DNA of 64,000 bases. It comes from Streptomyces sp. Edi4 (GTDB taxonomy: Bacteria; Actinomycetota; Actinomycetes; Streptomycetales; Streptomycetaceae). The notes beneath the pieces were generated by a model. It had not been told where the DNA came from. It saw only the letters and a program-made list of their open reading frames with translations, and searched no databases. Both the position numbers and the translations under genes were made by a program. How positions within the stretch are numbered: the first letter of the stretch is position 1; each line of letters opens with the position of its first letter. Location: the NCBI RefSeq assembly GCF_040253615.1, contig NZ_JBEJGY010000004.1, positions 4,526,001 through 4,590,000 on the forward strand. Direction: 5' to 3'. This document shows, piece after piece, positions 34,246-41,807 of the stretch.

Positions 34246-35579
34246 TGCGTTCAAGGAAGGCGCGAGGGAAGCTCATGCCATCGAGCAAGGTTCGGCGCAG
34301 GTGTGGGCCGGCTGCGACATCGGCGTTCTGTGGCCTACTGCTGGTGGGCGTCGCAGCTTCACCTGCCCTGGCGAATCGGACGCGCGACGATCAGTGGCAT
34401 CTCGACGTCATGAAGGCGGAGGAGATGTGGCGTACGAGCACGGGTAAAGGCATCACTGTTGCCGTGATCGACACGGGCGTGGATCCGGACAATGAAGATC
34501 TGGCGGGGCAGGTTCTGGCTGGCAAGGATTTCGCCCAGAACCAGTCGGGCGGCGCGCACAACGACTATGACGGCCACGGGACCAGCATGGCCGGGTTGAT
34601 CGCTGGGACGGGAGCCGCGCATGGCGGAAACGGTGCTCTGGGCCTTGCCCCCGGTACGAAAATCCTGCCACTCCGCATGCCCGATTCAACCAAGGCCCCG
34701 AACCAGGCCGAGGGAAACAAGCAGTTCAACACGATTGCTCCCCAGGCCATCCGTTATGCGGCCGACCAACACGCACGGGTCATCAACATCTCCTTGGGAA
34801 CGGGGATCACCGAAGGCTCTCCAATGTTGACGGCGGCCGTAAAGTACGCCTTGGACAAGGGATCGTTGGTCTTTGCAGCCGTCGGCAACTACGCCAATGT
34901 GGACAACGAGGTTGAGTACCCAGCCGCCACTCCGGGTGTCGTCGGAGTCGGGGCGGTGGGCAAGGACCTTCACAAGACGTCGGAGTCTGAGTACGGCCCC
35001 CAGGTAGATGTGGCTGCGCCCGGTGACGACATGGTGCACGCCTGCAAAAGTGAGACCGGCCTATGCACATCCCACGGCACCAGCGACGCCACCGCCCTCG
35101 CGTCCGCCTCCGCCGCTCTGATTTGGTCCAAGCATCCGGAGTGGACGAACAACCAGGTTCTGCGGGTCATGTTGAACACGATCGGTGGTCCCACGGACGG
35201 GGCCAAGCGGAACGATTCGATCGGGTACGGGATCGTCCGCCCCCGCGTGGCCCTGGTGAATCCGGGCGACCCGGGCCCGGCGGACGTGTACCCGTTGCCG
35301 GACCCCCCGGCGTCCGGGGCGTCGGCCGCGCCGGCGAAACCGACCCCGGGACGTGCCGCGTCCAAGGCGGCGGAGAAGCCCGCGGGCAACCAGCCAACTC
35401 GTCTGCTGCCGTGGGGCCTCGGAGCCCTGGGGCTGGTCGGCGCCCTCCTCGGCCTCTGGTTCGTCCTCCGCACGCGCCGAAACCGTCGAGCCGCCGCCCA
35501 AATGCCATACGGCGGCAGTTGGGGACCAGGGCCAGGCTGGCCGGAGCAGCAGCACCACGACCGTACGAGGAGGTACTGA
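34245..35579 (+). CDS. Mycosin-type S8 serine protease (MycP-like), copy 1
   Basis: 444 residues. Signal peptide (cleavage near ALA-NRT, residue 43), subtilisin-type domain, a short Pro/Ala linker, one membrane helix near 400-418, and a basic tail. Catalytic triad: Asp76 in VIDTGVD, His111 in DGHGTSMAG and the Ser in SHGTSDATALAS. Mycosins sit in the outer face of the membrane and process T7SS substrates. The ATG at 34245 overlaps the WXG stop; a later ATG at 34275 with GAGGGAAG before it is an alternative. A near-identical C-terminal half is found in copy 2. Confidence 0.92.
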   Translation: MRSRKARGKLMPSSKVRRRCGPAATSAFCGLLLVGVAASPALANRTRDDQWHLDVMKAEEMWRTSTGKGITVAVIDTGVDPDNEDLAGQVLAGKDFAQNQSGGAHNDYDGHGTSMAGLIAGTGAAHGGNGALGLAPGTKILPLRMPDSTKAPNQAEGNKQFNTIAPQAIRYAADQHARVINISLGTGITEGSPMLTAAVKYALDKGSLVFAAVGNYANVDNEVEYPAATPGVVGVGAVGKDLHKTSESEYGPQVDVAAPGDDMVHACKSETGLCTSHGTSDATALASASAALIWSKHPEWTNNQVLRVMLNTIGGPTDGAKRNDSIGYGIVRPRVALVNPGDPGPADVYPLPDPPASGASAAPAKPTPGRAASKAAEKPAGNQPTRLLPWGLGALGLVGALLGLWFVLRTRRNRRAAAQMPYGGSWGPGPGWPEQQHHDRTRRY

Positions 35580-35580
35580 G

Positions 35581-35700
35581 GTGGCGCGGGACGAAGGGGA
35601 GCAGCTGGAGTCCGACGCACTGCTCCGCCGTGACCGCCACGGGCGCCTTGACGGGGTACGGACCGGAATGTCGGCGGGCGATACGGGAGGGGCGTTCTGA
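35581..35700 (+). pseudogene. Chimeric 39-codon ORF at the duplication junction
   Basis: GTG 35581 follows GAGGAGG at a good distance. The first ~27 codons (ARDEGEQLESDALLRR...LDGV) are homologous to the start of the gene at 38510 (WEQLKSDALLRR...LDGV). The last codons (AGDTGGAF, stop, then ATGGGCGGTGG) are homologous to the end of the gene at 32261-32767. It is therefore the fusion left when the 2.9-kb unit was duplicated. Its stop still overlaps the next ATG as TGATG, so its translation may serve coupling. Confidence 0.85.
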
Positions 35701-37175
35701 TGGGCGGTGGTACGCCGTTCGAGGGGATGAGTCACGAGGCGATGCTGGCGTGGCTGGATCAGGCGAACAGTGGGACGGTGCGGGGCGCCGCTGACCGTCT
35801 TGCGGCGGCGGCCAAGGAGATCCGTGCGATCGCGGAGGATTTGAAGGTGCGTCCTCAGTGGGTGGAGTGGAAGGGGGCGGGGGCGGACGCGTTCCGGACG
35901 TGGAGCGCGGATCTGGCGAACGCGACGTTGCGTCTGGGTGACTTCAGTGAGGGTTCCGCGACGTGGCTGGGTCATGCGTCGAACGCGATCGCGTCGGCGC
36001 AGGCGTCCATTCCTCGTGATGCGGGTAGTGCGCAGGCGAATCTGGATGCGGCTCGTTCTGCCCACAATGATCCGGATGCGTCGGCGATAGCCCGTAAGTC
36101 GGCGTCGGAGTTGGCGGCGCTGGAGGCGGACAAGGAGAAGGTCCGCCAGGAGGCGGTGGCCCAGATGCGGAAGCTGGGCCAGGCGTATGAGCAGGCGTCG
36201 ACGCAAATGAACGGGTTGGAGCGACCCAAGTTTCCGCCACCGCCGCAGGCGATTGCGCCAACGGACGAAGGCGCGCGATACGCAGAGGTGACCGAGCACC
36301 GCGCAAGGGGCACGGGACAGGGTTCCTTTTCATCGAGCCACGCCACGTCGGGTAACGGGGAGCGAATGCCAACTGCTTCTCCTGTTGCTCCCGATCCGAC
36401 ACGCCAGGCCCACTTCACCCAGCCTGAGCGTCCAAATTTGCGGGATGCACAGCCGTCGACACAGATGGGTGTCGATTCGGTCGCCACGTTGCCACCTGTC
36501 CATGCACCAGGGTCCGCTGGGAGTCCGCCGGAATCGGTTACTGGAGGTGCGACGGCAGGAGTACGGGTGCCACCGCCGGTATTCGGCGCAGGGTTGAGCG
36601 TGCCTGCGGTCCCGGCTGGTCCGGGACGGCCAGTAGCAGGAGGGCGATCTGCGACCGGGCCGGGGAAGGGCACGGTGGGTTCCGTGCGTATGCCTGAAGG
36701 GAGCCCCGGGATCACGGGCGGCCGCCCCGTCCCAGCTCCGCAGGGTCGCTCCAATAGCGGCATTCTCAAGGGGACCGTCGTTGGGACGGGAGAGCCAGAA
36801 GGCCGTGGTGCGTCCAGGCCGTTCACAGGGGTGGGCTCGCCGGGACAGACGGTGGGCCGGCCGGGAGCGATGCCCGGCCGTGGTGGGCTGCCTACGCGCG
36901 GCGGCGTGAGTGGTGGAAACGCACAGAAGGCGGGACCATCCGCAGGTGCCCGATCTGTGTCGAGCGCTGCAAGTGCTGAACGAGGAGGAATCTCGGGCGG
37001 ACGGCAGGTGGCTGGAAACCCGGGCGGCGCAGCCCATGGTGCGCAGACGCCCCGAAACTCTAAAAAGGGGCGCCCCCAGCGCGAGTCGGGTGGGGGAGTC
37101 CCCGGCTATCTCGTCGAGGACGATGAGACGTGGTTGCAGGGTGACCCGCGCGTTGTGCCACCGGTCATCGACTGA
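35700..37175 (+). CDS. WXG100-domain T7SS large protein, copy 2
   Basis: 491 residues. Residues 1-182, including the W57-K58-G59 turn, are identical to copy 1, and only a handful of synonymous base changes separate the two 5' regions. From residue 183 the Pro/Gly/Thr-rich middle diverges strongly in sequence but keeps similar composition and blocks such as QMGVDSVATLP (TRLDVDSVATLP in copy 1) and GSPGITGGRPVPAP. The C-terminal block GYLVEDDETWLQGDPRVVPP is kept. It overlaps both neighbours by TGATG. Confidence 0.85.
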   Translation: MGGGTPFEGMSHEAMLAWLDQANSGTVRGAADRLAAAAKEIRAIAEDLKVRPQWVEWKGAGADAFRTWSADLANATLRLGDFSEGSATWLGHASNAIASAQASIPRDAGSAQANLDAARSAHNDPDASAIARKSASELAALEADKEKVRQEAVAQMRKLGQAYEQASTQMNGLERPKFPPPPQAIAPTDEGARYAEVTEHRARGTGQGSFSSSHATSGNGERMPTASPVAPDPTRQAHFTQPERPNLRDAQPSTQMGVDSVATLPPVHAPGSAGSPPESVTGGATAGVRVPPPVFGAGLSVPAVPAGPGRPVAGGRSATGPGKGTVGSVRMPEGSPGITGGRPVPAPQGRSNSGILKGTVVGTGEPEGRGASRPFTGVGSPGQTVGRPGAMPGRGGLPTRGGVSGGNAQKAGPSAGARSVSSAASAERGGISGGRQVAGNPGGAAHGAQTPRNSKKGRPQRESGGGVPGYLVEDDETWLQGDPRVVPPVID

Positions 37176-38503
37176 TGAGCGCACGAAAGGCGCGAGGAAA
37201 GTTCATGCCCGGAAGCAGTGTTCGACGCCGATGCAGGTCCGCTGCGGTACCGGCTTTGTGCGGCCTGTTGTTGGTGGGGGTTGCGGGTGCGCCAGCCCGA
37301 GCGGAGTCGACGCGCGAGAAGCAGTGGTTCCTGGACGCCATGAAGGCCGACGAAATGTGGCGGACCAGCACGGGCAAAGGCATCACCATCGCAGTGATCG
37401 ACACAGGCGTCGACCCGAGCAACCCCGACCTGACAGGGCAAGTCCTACGAGGTAAGGACTTCGCACAGGGCCAGCCGGGGGATGAACACACCGACTATCT
37501 GGGCCACGGCACCGGCATTGCGGGTCTCATCGCTGGAACGGGGACCAGCGGGGGCGGCGACGGCGCATTCGGCCTCGCCCCAGGTGTGAAGATCCTCCCT
37601 GTCCGCATGCCTAAAGCAACTGACACTGCCAACCAGGCTGAAGGTAACAAGCAGTTCAACACGGTCGCTCCCCAGGCGATTCACTACGCAGCCGACCAGC
37701 ACGCAAGAGTCATCAATATCTCCATGGGTGTGGACGAAGGCTCGCCCCAATTGACCGAGGCAGTGAAGTACGCCTCGGACAAGGGCTCCCTGATCTTTGC
37801 GGCAGTAGGGAACAGTGGCAATGTGGACAACGCGGTCGAGTATCCCGCTGCGACACCTGGAGTGATCGGTGTAGGGGCTGTAGGAAGGAACCTGCACAAG
37901 ACCGACGAATCAGAATACGGCCGCCAGGTAGACCTTTCCGCGCCCGGTGACGACATGGTGCACCCCTGCAAGAGCGAGACTGGCCTGTGCAGATCCCACG
38001 GCACCAGCGACGCCACCGCCCTAGCGTCCGCCTCCGCCGCGCTGATCTGGTCCAAGCATCCGGAGTGGACGAACAACCAGGTTCTTCGGGTCATGCTGAA
38101 CACGATCGGTGGTCCCACGGATGGGGCCAAGCGGAACGATTCGATTGGGTACGGGATCGTCCGCCCCCGCGTGGCCCTGGTGAATCCGGGTGATCCGGGT
38201 CCGGCGGATGTCTACCCGTTGCCGGATCCTCCGGCGTCGGCCGCGTCGGCCGCGCCGCCCTCGCCCGCCCCGGCCAAGGACGCCGCGCCCCGAGCGGAGA
38301 AGGCTGCCGGGAATCGGCCAAGTTTGCTCCTTCCTCTCGGCATCGCGGCGGGGGTGGGAGTCGTGGGTGGCCTTGCCGGGGTCTGGGCCTGGCGTAGGCG
38401 TAATCGGCAGCGGGCCGTCATCGCCTCGGCCCCGCCCGGTAGTTGGGGGCCCGGTCCGGGGTGGCCGGAGCAGCAGCATCCAGACCGTACGGGGAGGTAC
38501 TGA
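37175..38503 (+). CDS. Mycosin-type S8 serine protease, copy 2
   Basis: 442 residues with the same architecture as copy 1: signal peptide (ARA-EST, about residue 43), Asp76 (VIDTGVD), His111 (LGHGTGIAG), Ser in SHGTSDATALAS, linker, membrane helix near 395-412, tail ending PDRTGRY. Both copies keep the full triad, so both may be active. The protease N-terminal half differs from copy 1 at many positions, while about 260 bp around the Ser region (37990-38250) are about 95% identical. It follows its WXG partner by TGATG. Confidence 0.92.
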   Translation: MSARKARGKFMPGSSVRRRCRSAAVPALCGLLLVGVAGAPARAESTREKQWFLDAMKADEMWRTSTGKGITIAVIDTGVDPSNPDLTGQVLRGKDFAQGQPGDEHTDYLGHGTGIAGLIAGTGTSGGGDGAFGLAPGVKILPVRMPKATDTANQAEGNKQFNTVAPQAIHYAADQHARVINISMGVDEGSPQLTEAVKYASDKGSLIFAAVGNSGNVDNAVEYPAATPGVIGVGAVGRNLHKTDESEYGRQVDLSAPGDDMVHPCKSETGLCRSHGTSDATALASASAALIWSKHPEWTNNQVLRVMLNTIGGPTDGAKRNDSIGYGIVRPRVALVNPGDPGPADVYPLPDPPASAASAAPPSPAPAKDAAPRAEKAAGNRPSLLLPLGIAAGVGVVGGLAGVWAWRRRNRQRAVIASAPPGSWGPGPGWPEQQHPDRTGRY

Positions 38504-38509
38504 GGTGGC

Positions 38510-38944
38510 GTGGGACGATGGGAGCAGCTGAAGTCCGACGCACTGCTGCGCCGCGAAGCCGGTATGAGTCTCGACGGCGTGCCCAGCGGCGCGGCGGGCG
38601 GCGCGTCCCGCGGTGCGGTGGACTTGAAGACCAACGGGTCGGGGAAAGCCGCAGCGGCAAAGGCACTGCATGAGCAGATACGCCCCGACACGGCCAAGGC
38701 AGGCCACCACACCGCTGAGTCCTCCGCTGCGATGGCGCGGGCTTTTTCGGCCTGGGCGTTCGGTCCTGCTCTGGGGGACGTTCAAAGTGAGTGGGAATTG
38801 CAGGTCGACAACCTGATGGGCCGCCTCGCCAGTGAACAGACGTCGCTGGAGCAGACCAAACAGGATTTCCAGGAAGTCGATCACGCGGTGAAGGGCCGGC
38901 TGACGGGCATCGTGACCGAGCCCGCCCCCGCGCGGGACGTCTAG
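38510..38944 (+). CDS. WXG100-like helical protein of the T7SS cluster
   Basis: 144 residues, helical. The segment FSAWAFGPALGDVQSEWELQ with LASEQTSLEQTKQDFQEVD resembles the small ESX-type helix-turn-helix proteins found beside DUF6571 genes. The homologous start in the chimeric ORF is GTG-GCG-CGG-GAC-GAA. Here the corresponding GTG (38505) runs into TGA after eight codons because one G is missing, so translation must begin at GTG 38510 in the next frame. GGGGAGG lies 12 nt before that GTG. Confidence 0.7.
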   Translation: MGRWEQLKSDALLRREAGMSLDGVPSGAAGGASRGAVDLKTNGSGKAAAAKALHEQIRPDTAKAGHHTAESSAAMARAFSAWAFGPALGDVQSEWELQVDNLMGRLASEQTSLEQTKQDFQEVDHAVKGRLTGIVTEPAPARDV

Positions 38945-38969
38945 CGAGCAGGGGCGGGAGGAGGGGGCA

Positions 38970-39902
38970 ATGTTTACATATCAGGACGTTGCCACCGCGA
39001 AAATCGGTGCGCTGGTTGATGTCGCCCAGGCCTGGAACGACATGGCCGATATGTTCACCGGGCCGCAGAGTTTGTACGAGGGGCAGGTGCAAGGCGTCGC
39101 GGACGACGGAGGCTGGGTCGGTGTCAGCGCCGGAGCCGCCTCCCTGCGATTCGCCGCGACGCGCAAGCAGTTCGCCCACGCACAGGTCGAGTCGCGAGCC
39201 ATCGGTTCGATTCTGCTGGACGCACATGGGCAGTTCGTGCGGCTCATAGGTCAGGTGAAGGATCTGGTCGAGCAGGCGCAGCACAATGGAATGCACATCA
39301 ACGCGCAGGGGCAGGCCGTCTACGACGTCGGTCAGTTGAGTCCGTTCAGGACGGATTGCGACGCGACCGTGAAAAAGGGCAATGCGGCGGCCGAGGAGTG
39401 GACGAAGAGCATCGCGGACGCGGTGCGAGCCGTGGACGACGCGGATCAGGGCGTAAGACTGGCCCTGCACGAAGCGGCGGGTATCAAGGACATTTTCCAG
39501 CGCATTCCGGATGAGGTGCTGGGTCTTGGCCGCCCCTTCAACGGCGACGCGCTGGGCGACATCGAACTTTACGAGGCGCAAGAAGCCAAGCGCTATGCGG
39601 ACCAACTGCTGGCGGGCCAGAAGCCGGAAGACCTGGACGAGTGGCAGCGCCTCATGCGGGACAACTCCAGCGACCAGGTCTTCAGCCAGACCCTGCTCGA
39701 CTCGCTCGGCCCGGACAAGTTGTTGAAACTGTCCAACAAGATCGACGACTTGGCGTACTTCGACGACACCAAGAACAAGGACGCCTTCCTGAAGATCGCG
39801 GGTGGTCTTTCCGACTCCTTGTCATCGGCCATGAAGGTTCCCGAGTACTTCGTGGACAGTCAGGACCGGCAGATCCCCTTCGGGACGCCTGAATACGACT
39901 GA
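38970..39902 (+). CDS. DUF6571-like T7SS protein, N-terminal part (split by in-frame TGA)
   Basis: 310 residues. The first 110 residues (FTYQDVATAKIGALVDVAQA, DGGWVGVSAGAASLRFAATR) form an ESX-like helical hairpin with a W-x-G-type turn. VNAQGQAVYD-like and VDDADQGVRLAL motifs follow, as in the large DUF6571 proteins next to WXG/mycosin genes. The frame ends at TGA 39900-39902, and the same frame resumes at ATG 39903 with the rest of the family pattern. Third codon positions are visibly richer in A/T than in the core genome around it. Confidence 0.75.
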   Translation: MFTYQDVATAKIGALVDVAQAWNDMADMFTGPQSLYEGQVQGVADDGGWVGVSAGAASLRFAATRKQFAHAQVESRAIGSILLDAHGQFVRLIGQVKDLVEQAQHNGMHINAQGQAVYDVGQLSPFRTDCDATVKKGNAAAEEWTKSIADAVRAVDDADQGVRLALHEAAGIKDIFQRIPDEVLGLGRPFNGDALGDIELYEAQEAKRYADQLLAGQKPEDLDEWQRLMRDNSSDQVFSQTLLDSLGPDKLLKLSNKIDDLAYFDDTKNKDAFLKIAGGLSDSLSSAMKVPEYFVDSQDRQIPFGTPEYD

Positions 39903-41243
39903 ATGCTCGCCGAGGACGGCAAGCGGCAGACAAGTCCGGACTTCTACACCCGTTGGCGGAATGCGTTACGGGAACTCGGCGTCAAAAAGTACGACTTGGA
40001 AGTGGCCACGGACCAGACCGCCACAGGCGCCAAGGGGCACGATCAGCAGGTGCGGGGTTATCAGACCCTGGCCACATTGATGCAGCAGGGCCACGGGGGA
40101 TTCTCGCCGCAGTTCGTATCGGACATGACCGATGACATGATATCGGCGGAGAAGAAGGGTGCGCATATTTGGAATCTGTACGGGAAGTTCGACAGAAAGA
40201 GCGGTGGGGGCTGGTTCGCCAACGATCCTGTTGATGCCACGCTCGGTGTGATGTCCCGGAACCCGACCGGGGCTGCCCATTACCTTGACCCCGGCACGCC
40301 GGCCGGCAAAGAGCGCTTCGATTACTTGTTGGGTCACGGTGACGGCAGCCGCGACTGGAACGTTGCCAACACCACGCGCTGGGGCGGTCCGGGTGGGAAT
40401 GTCGAGTACGACGCGGGGAGAGTTCTCGACGGCGACGACCGGAACGGATTGAGCGCGGCGCTGACCGCGGCGGCGACGGGTACGGATCCCTCTCGGGGGC
40501 CGCACCTCAGTCCGACGTCGCACTCGGAGGCCAATGACCGTGTGTTCAATCGTGCGCTTGACGTTCTGGCGCAGCAGGGCGATGACATGCCGGCCGCGTT
40601 GCGCGACAGCATGGCCACGGCCATGAGCAATCACGGGCATGAGGTGTATGGGGCGATGGGCCGGGTCAACCAGCACTATGCAGGCTTGGACCAGCATCAG
40701 GTACTGGAAGTGACCAAGCAGGTCTCAAGAAGTGAGCACTCCTACGGGATGCTCACCGAGGGCATGCACCATTCCATGGTTGCTGGCTTTTACGACGTGA
40801 GTCGCAATCCGGAGGATACCTTGAGCTCTGCCGGATACGCAGTCGGCTTCATGGAGCAGGCCCGGTATCTGGCTTTGAAGGGCGATCAGCATGACTTCAC
40901 ATGGGACAAGACGTGGAGCTACCACACATTGGGCGCACCCGTCACGCTCATCCCCGGCATAGGGGACGCGGCACAGCGAGGAGTCGATGCCGTGACGACG
41001 GCCTGGATCATGGATGAGCAGCACCGGCAGGCGGAAAAACTTACTGGCGACAGCCAGGCGACCTATGATCACCGGCGGGGCGAGCTCAATGCGCTCGCTG
41101 ATCAGTGGTATGCGGCCAATGCGAGCTGGGCTGATTCTCATCCGGGGTACTCCGCACGCGAGGGTGACGGCATATACAAGCAGATCGCCGGATGGGCCAA
41201 TGACGGAAACGTCAGTGCCCGCGGTCTGGCCGGGGCGCAATGA
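39903..41243 (+). CDS. DUF6571-like T7SS protein, C-terminal part
   Basis: 446 residues, in the same frame as the preceding ORF and separated from it only by one TGA. It opens DGKRQTSPDFYTRWRNALRE, which in relatives I know as single proteins would be internal. It includes a helical middle and ends with DQWYAANASWADSHPG. A rare TTA (Leu22, 39966-39968) makes translation depend on the bldA tRNA if this part is expressed. It has no ribosome site of its own that I can see, so it may be translated only by reinitiation or readthrough. Confidence 0.7.
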   Translation: MLAEDGKRQTSPDFYTRWRNALRELGVKKYDLEVATDQTATGAKGHDQQVRGYQTLATLMQQGHGGFSPQFVSDMTDDMISAEKKGAHIWNLYGKFDRKSGGGWFANDPVDATLGVMSRNPTGAAHYLDPGTPAGKERFDYLLGHGDGSRDWNVANTTRWGGPGGNVEYDAGRVLDGDDRNGLSAALTAAATGTDPSRGPHLSPTSHSEANDRVFNRALDVLAQQGDDMPAALRDSMATAMSNHGHEVYGAMGRVNQHYAGLDQHQVLEVTKQVSRSEHSYGMLTEGMHHSMVAGFYDVSRNPEDTLSSAGYAVGFMEQARYLALKGDQHDFTWDKTWSYHTLGAPVTLIPGIGDAAQRGVDAVTTAWIMDEQHRQAEKLTGDSQATYDHRRGELNALADQWYAANASWADSHPGYSAREGDGIYKQIAGWANDGNVSARGLAGAQ

Positions 41244-41788
41244 TGGGCATGGTGGTGGGGATGCGGACGCGGATGGCAGTTACCGTTCCTATCTTGGCCC
41301 TTGCGTTGTGCGTCGGCGGATGTGCTACTAAAGGCGTCGTCGTACCCACGGAGTTCTGTGGCGTTCCGGTGAAGGGCGAAAGCCTGAAACCGTTCTTGCC
41401 GAACGATGGATCACTGAAGAACTGGAGCGCCGCCTTTCAGGCGACCGCTGGCATGTCGTGCAGTATCAGTGTCGACAAGAAGCACGTGCTGTCTGCCAAC
41501 GTGCAGTACTTCAAGGACCGAGTTCCGGAGCCGGTCGACCTGACCGTTCTGAGGGTCAACGTCAAAAATGCCGGTAAAATAACGGCGACGTTCCCCGGTG
41601 AAACCTACGTAGGTACCAATGGTGCCCTTGTCTACGCGTCTTGCGATGTCCCGAATTCTTATCTAAGCGTCTCTGTCGATGCCACGGGAAGCCCTGTGGA
41701 GCACGCCCCTGACAATCTCAGAAAGATTCAGGTGTTCGTTGAAGACCTGGTGCCGCGTGAGGCAAGGAAATACGGCTGCACCAAGTAG
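41240..41788 (+). CDS. Small secreted lipoprotein at the end of the T7SS-like cluster
   Basis: 182 residues, overlapping the previous gene by ATGA. The hydrophobic signal ends in the lipobox VGGC (about Cys28). The mature domain has four further Cys residues that could pair, and a beta-rich pattern (SCSISVDKKHVLSANVQYF, ASCDVPNSYLSVSVDA). I do not recognise the family. Similar lipoproteins often close DUF6571 clusters, so an envelope role with the T7SS-like proteins is inferred. As in the neighbouring genes, third positions are less GC-rich. Confidence 0.75.
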   Translation: MMGMVVGMRTRMAVTVPILALALCVGGCATKGVVVPTEFCGVPVKGESLKPFLPNDGSLKNWSAAFQATAGMSCSISVDKKHVLSANVQYFKDRVPEPVDLTVLRVNVKNAGKITATFPGETYVGTNGALVYASCDVPNSYLSVSVDATGSPVEHAPDNLRKIQVFVEDLVPREARKYGCTK

Positions 41789-41807
41789 GCCGGGGTGGGA
41801 CGCGCGG

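Larger units (their letters stand above)
32738..35662 (+). repeat. Tandem duplication, copy 1 (WXG + mycosin + start of next gene)
   Basis: About 2.92 kb that aligns with 35671-38590. Matching landmarks: WXG starts 32767/35700, mycosin starts 34245/37175, mycosin stops 35579/38503. Identity is very uneven: about 97% over the WXG N-terminal region, much lower in the linker, high again over the mycosin C-terminal part. Confidence 0.92.
35671..38590 (+). repeat. Tandem duplication, copy 2
   Basis: Second copy of the unit at 32738-35662. Its left edge lies in the chimeric ORF and its right edge continues into the intact downstream gene (38510-38944), which shows which end is ancestral. Confidence 0.9.
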
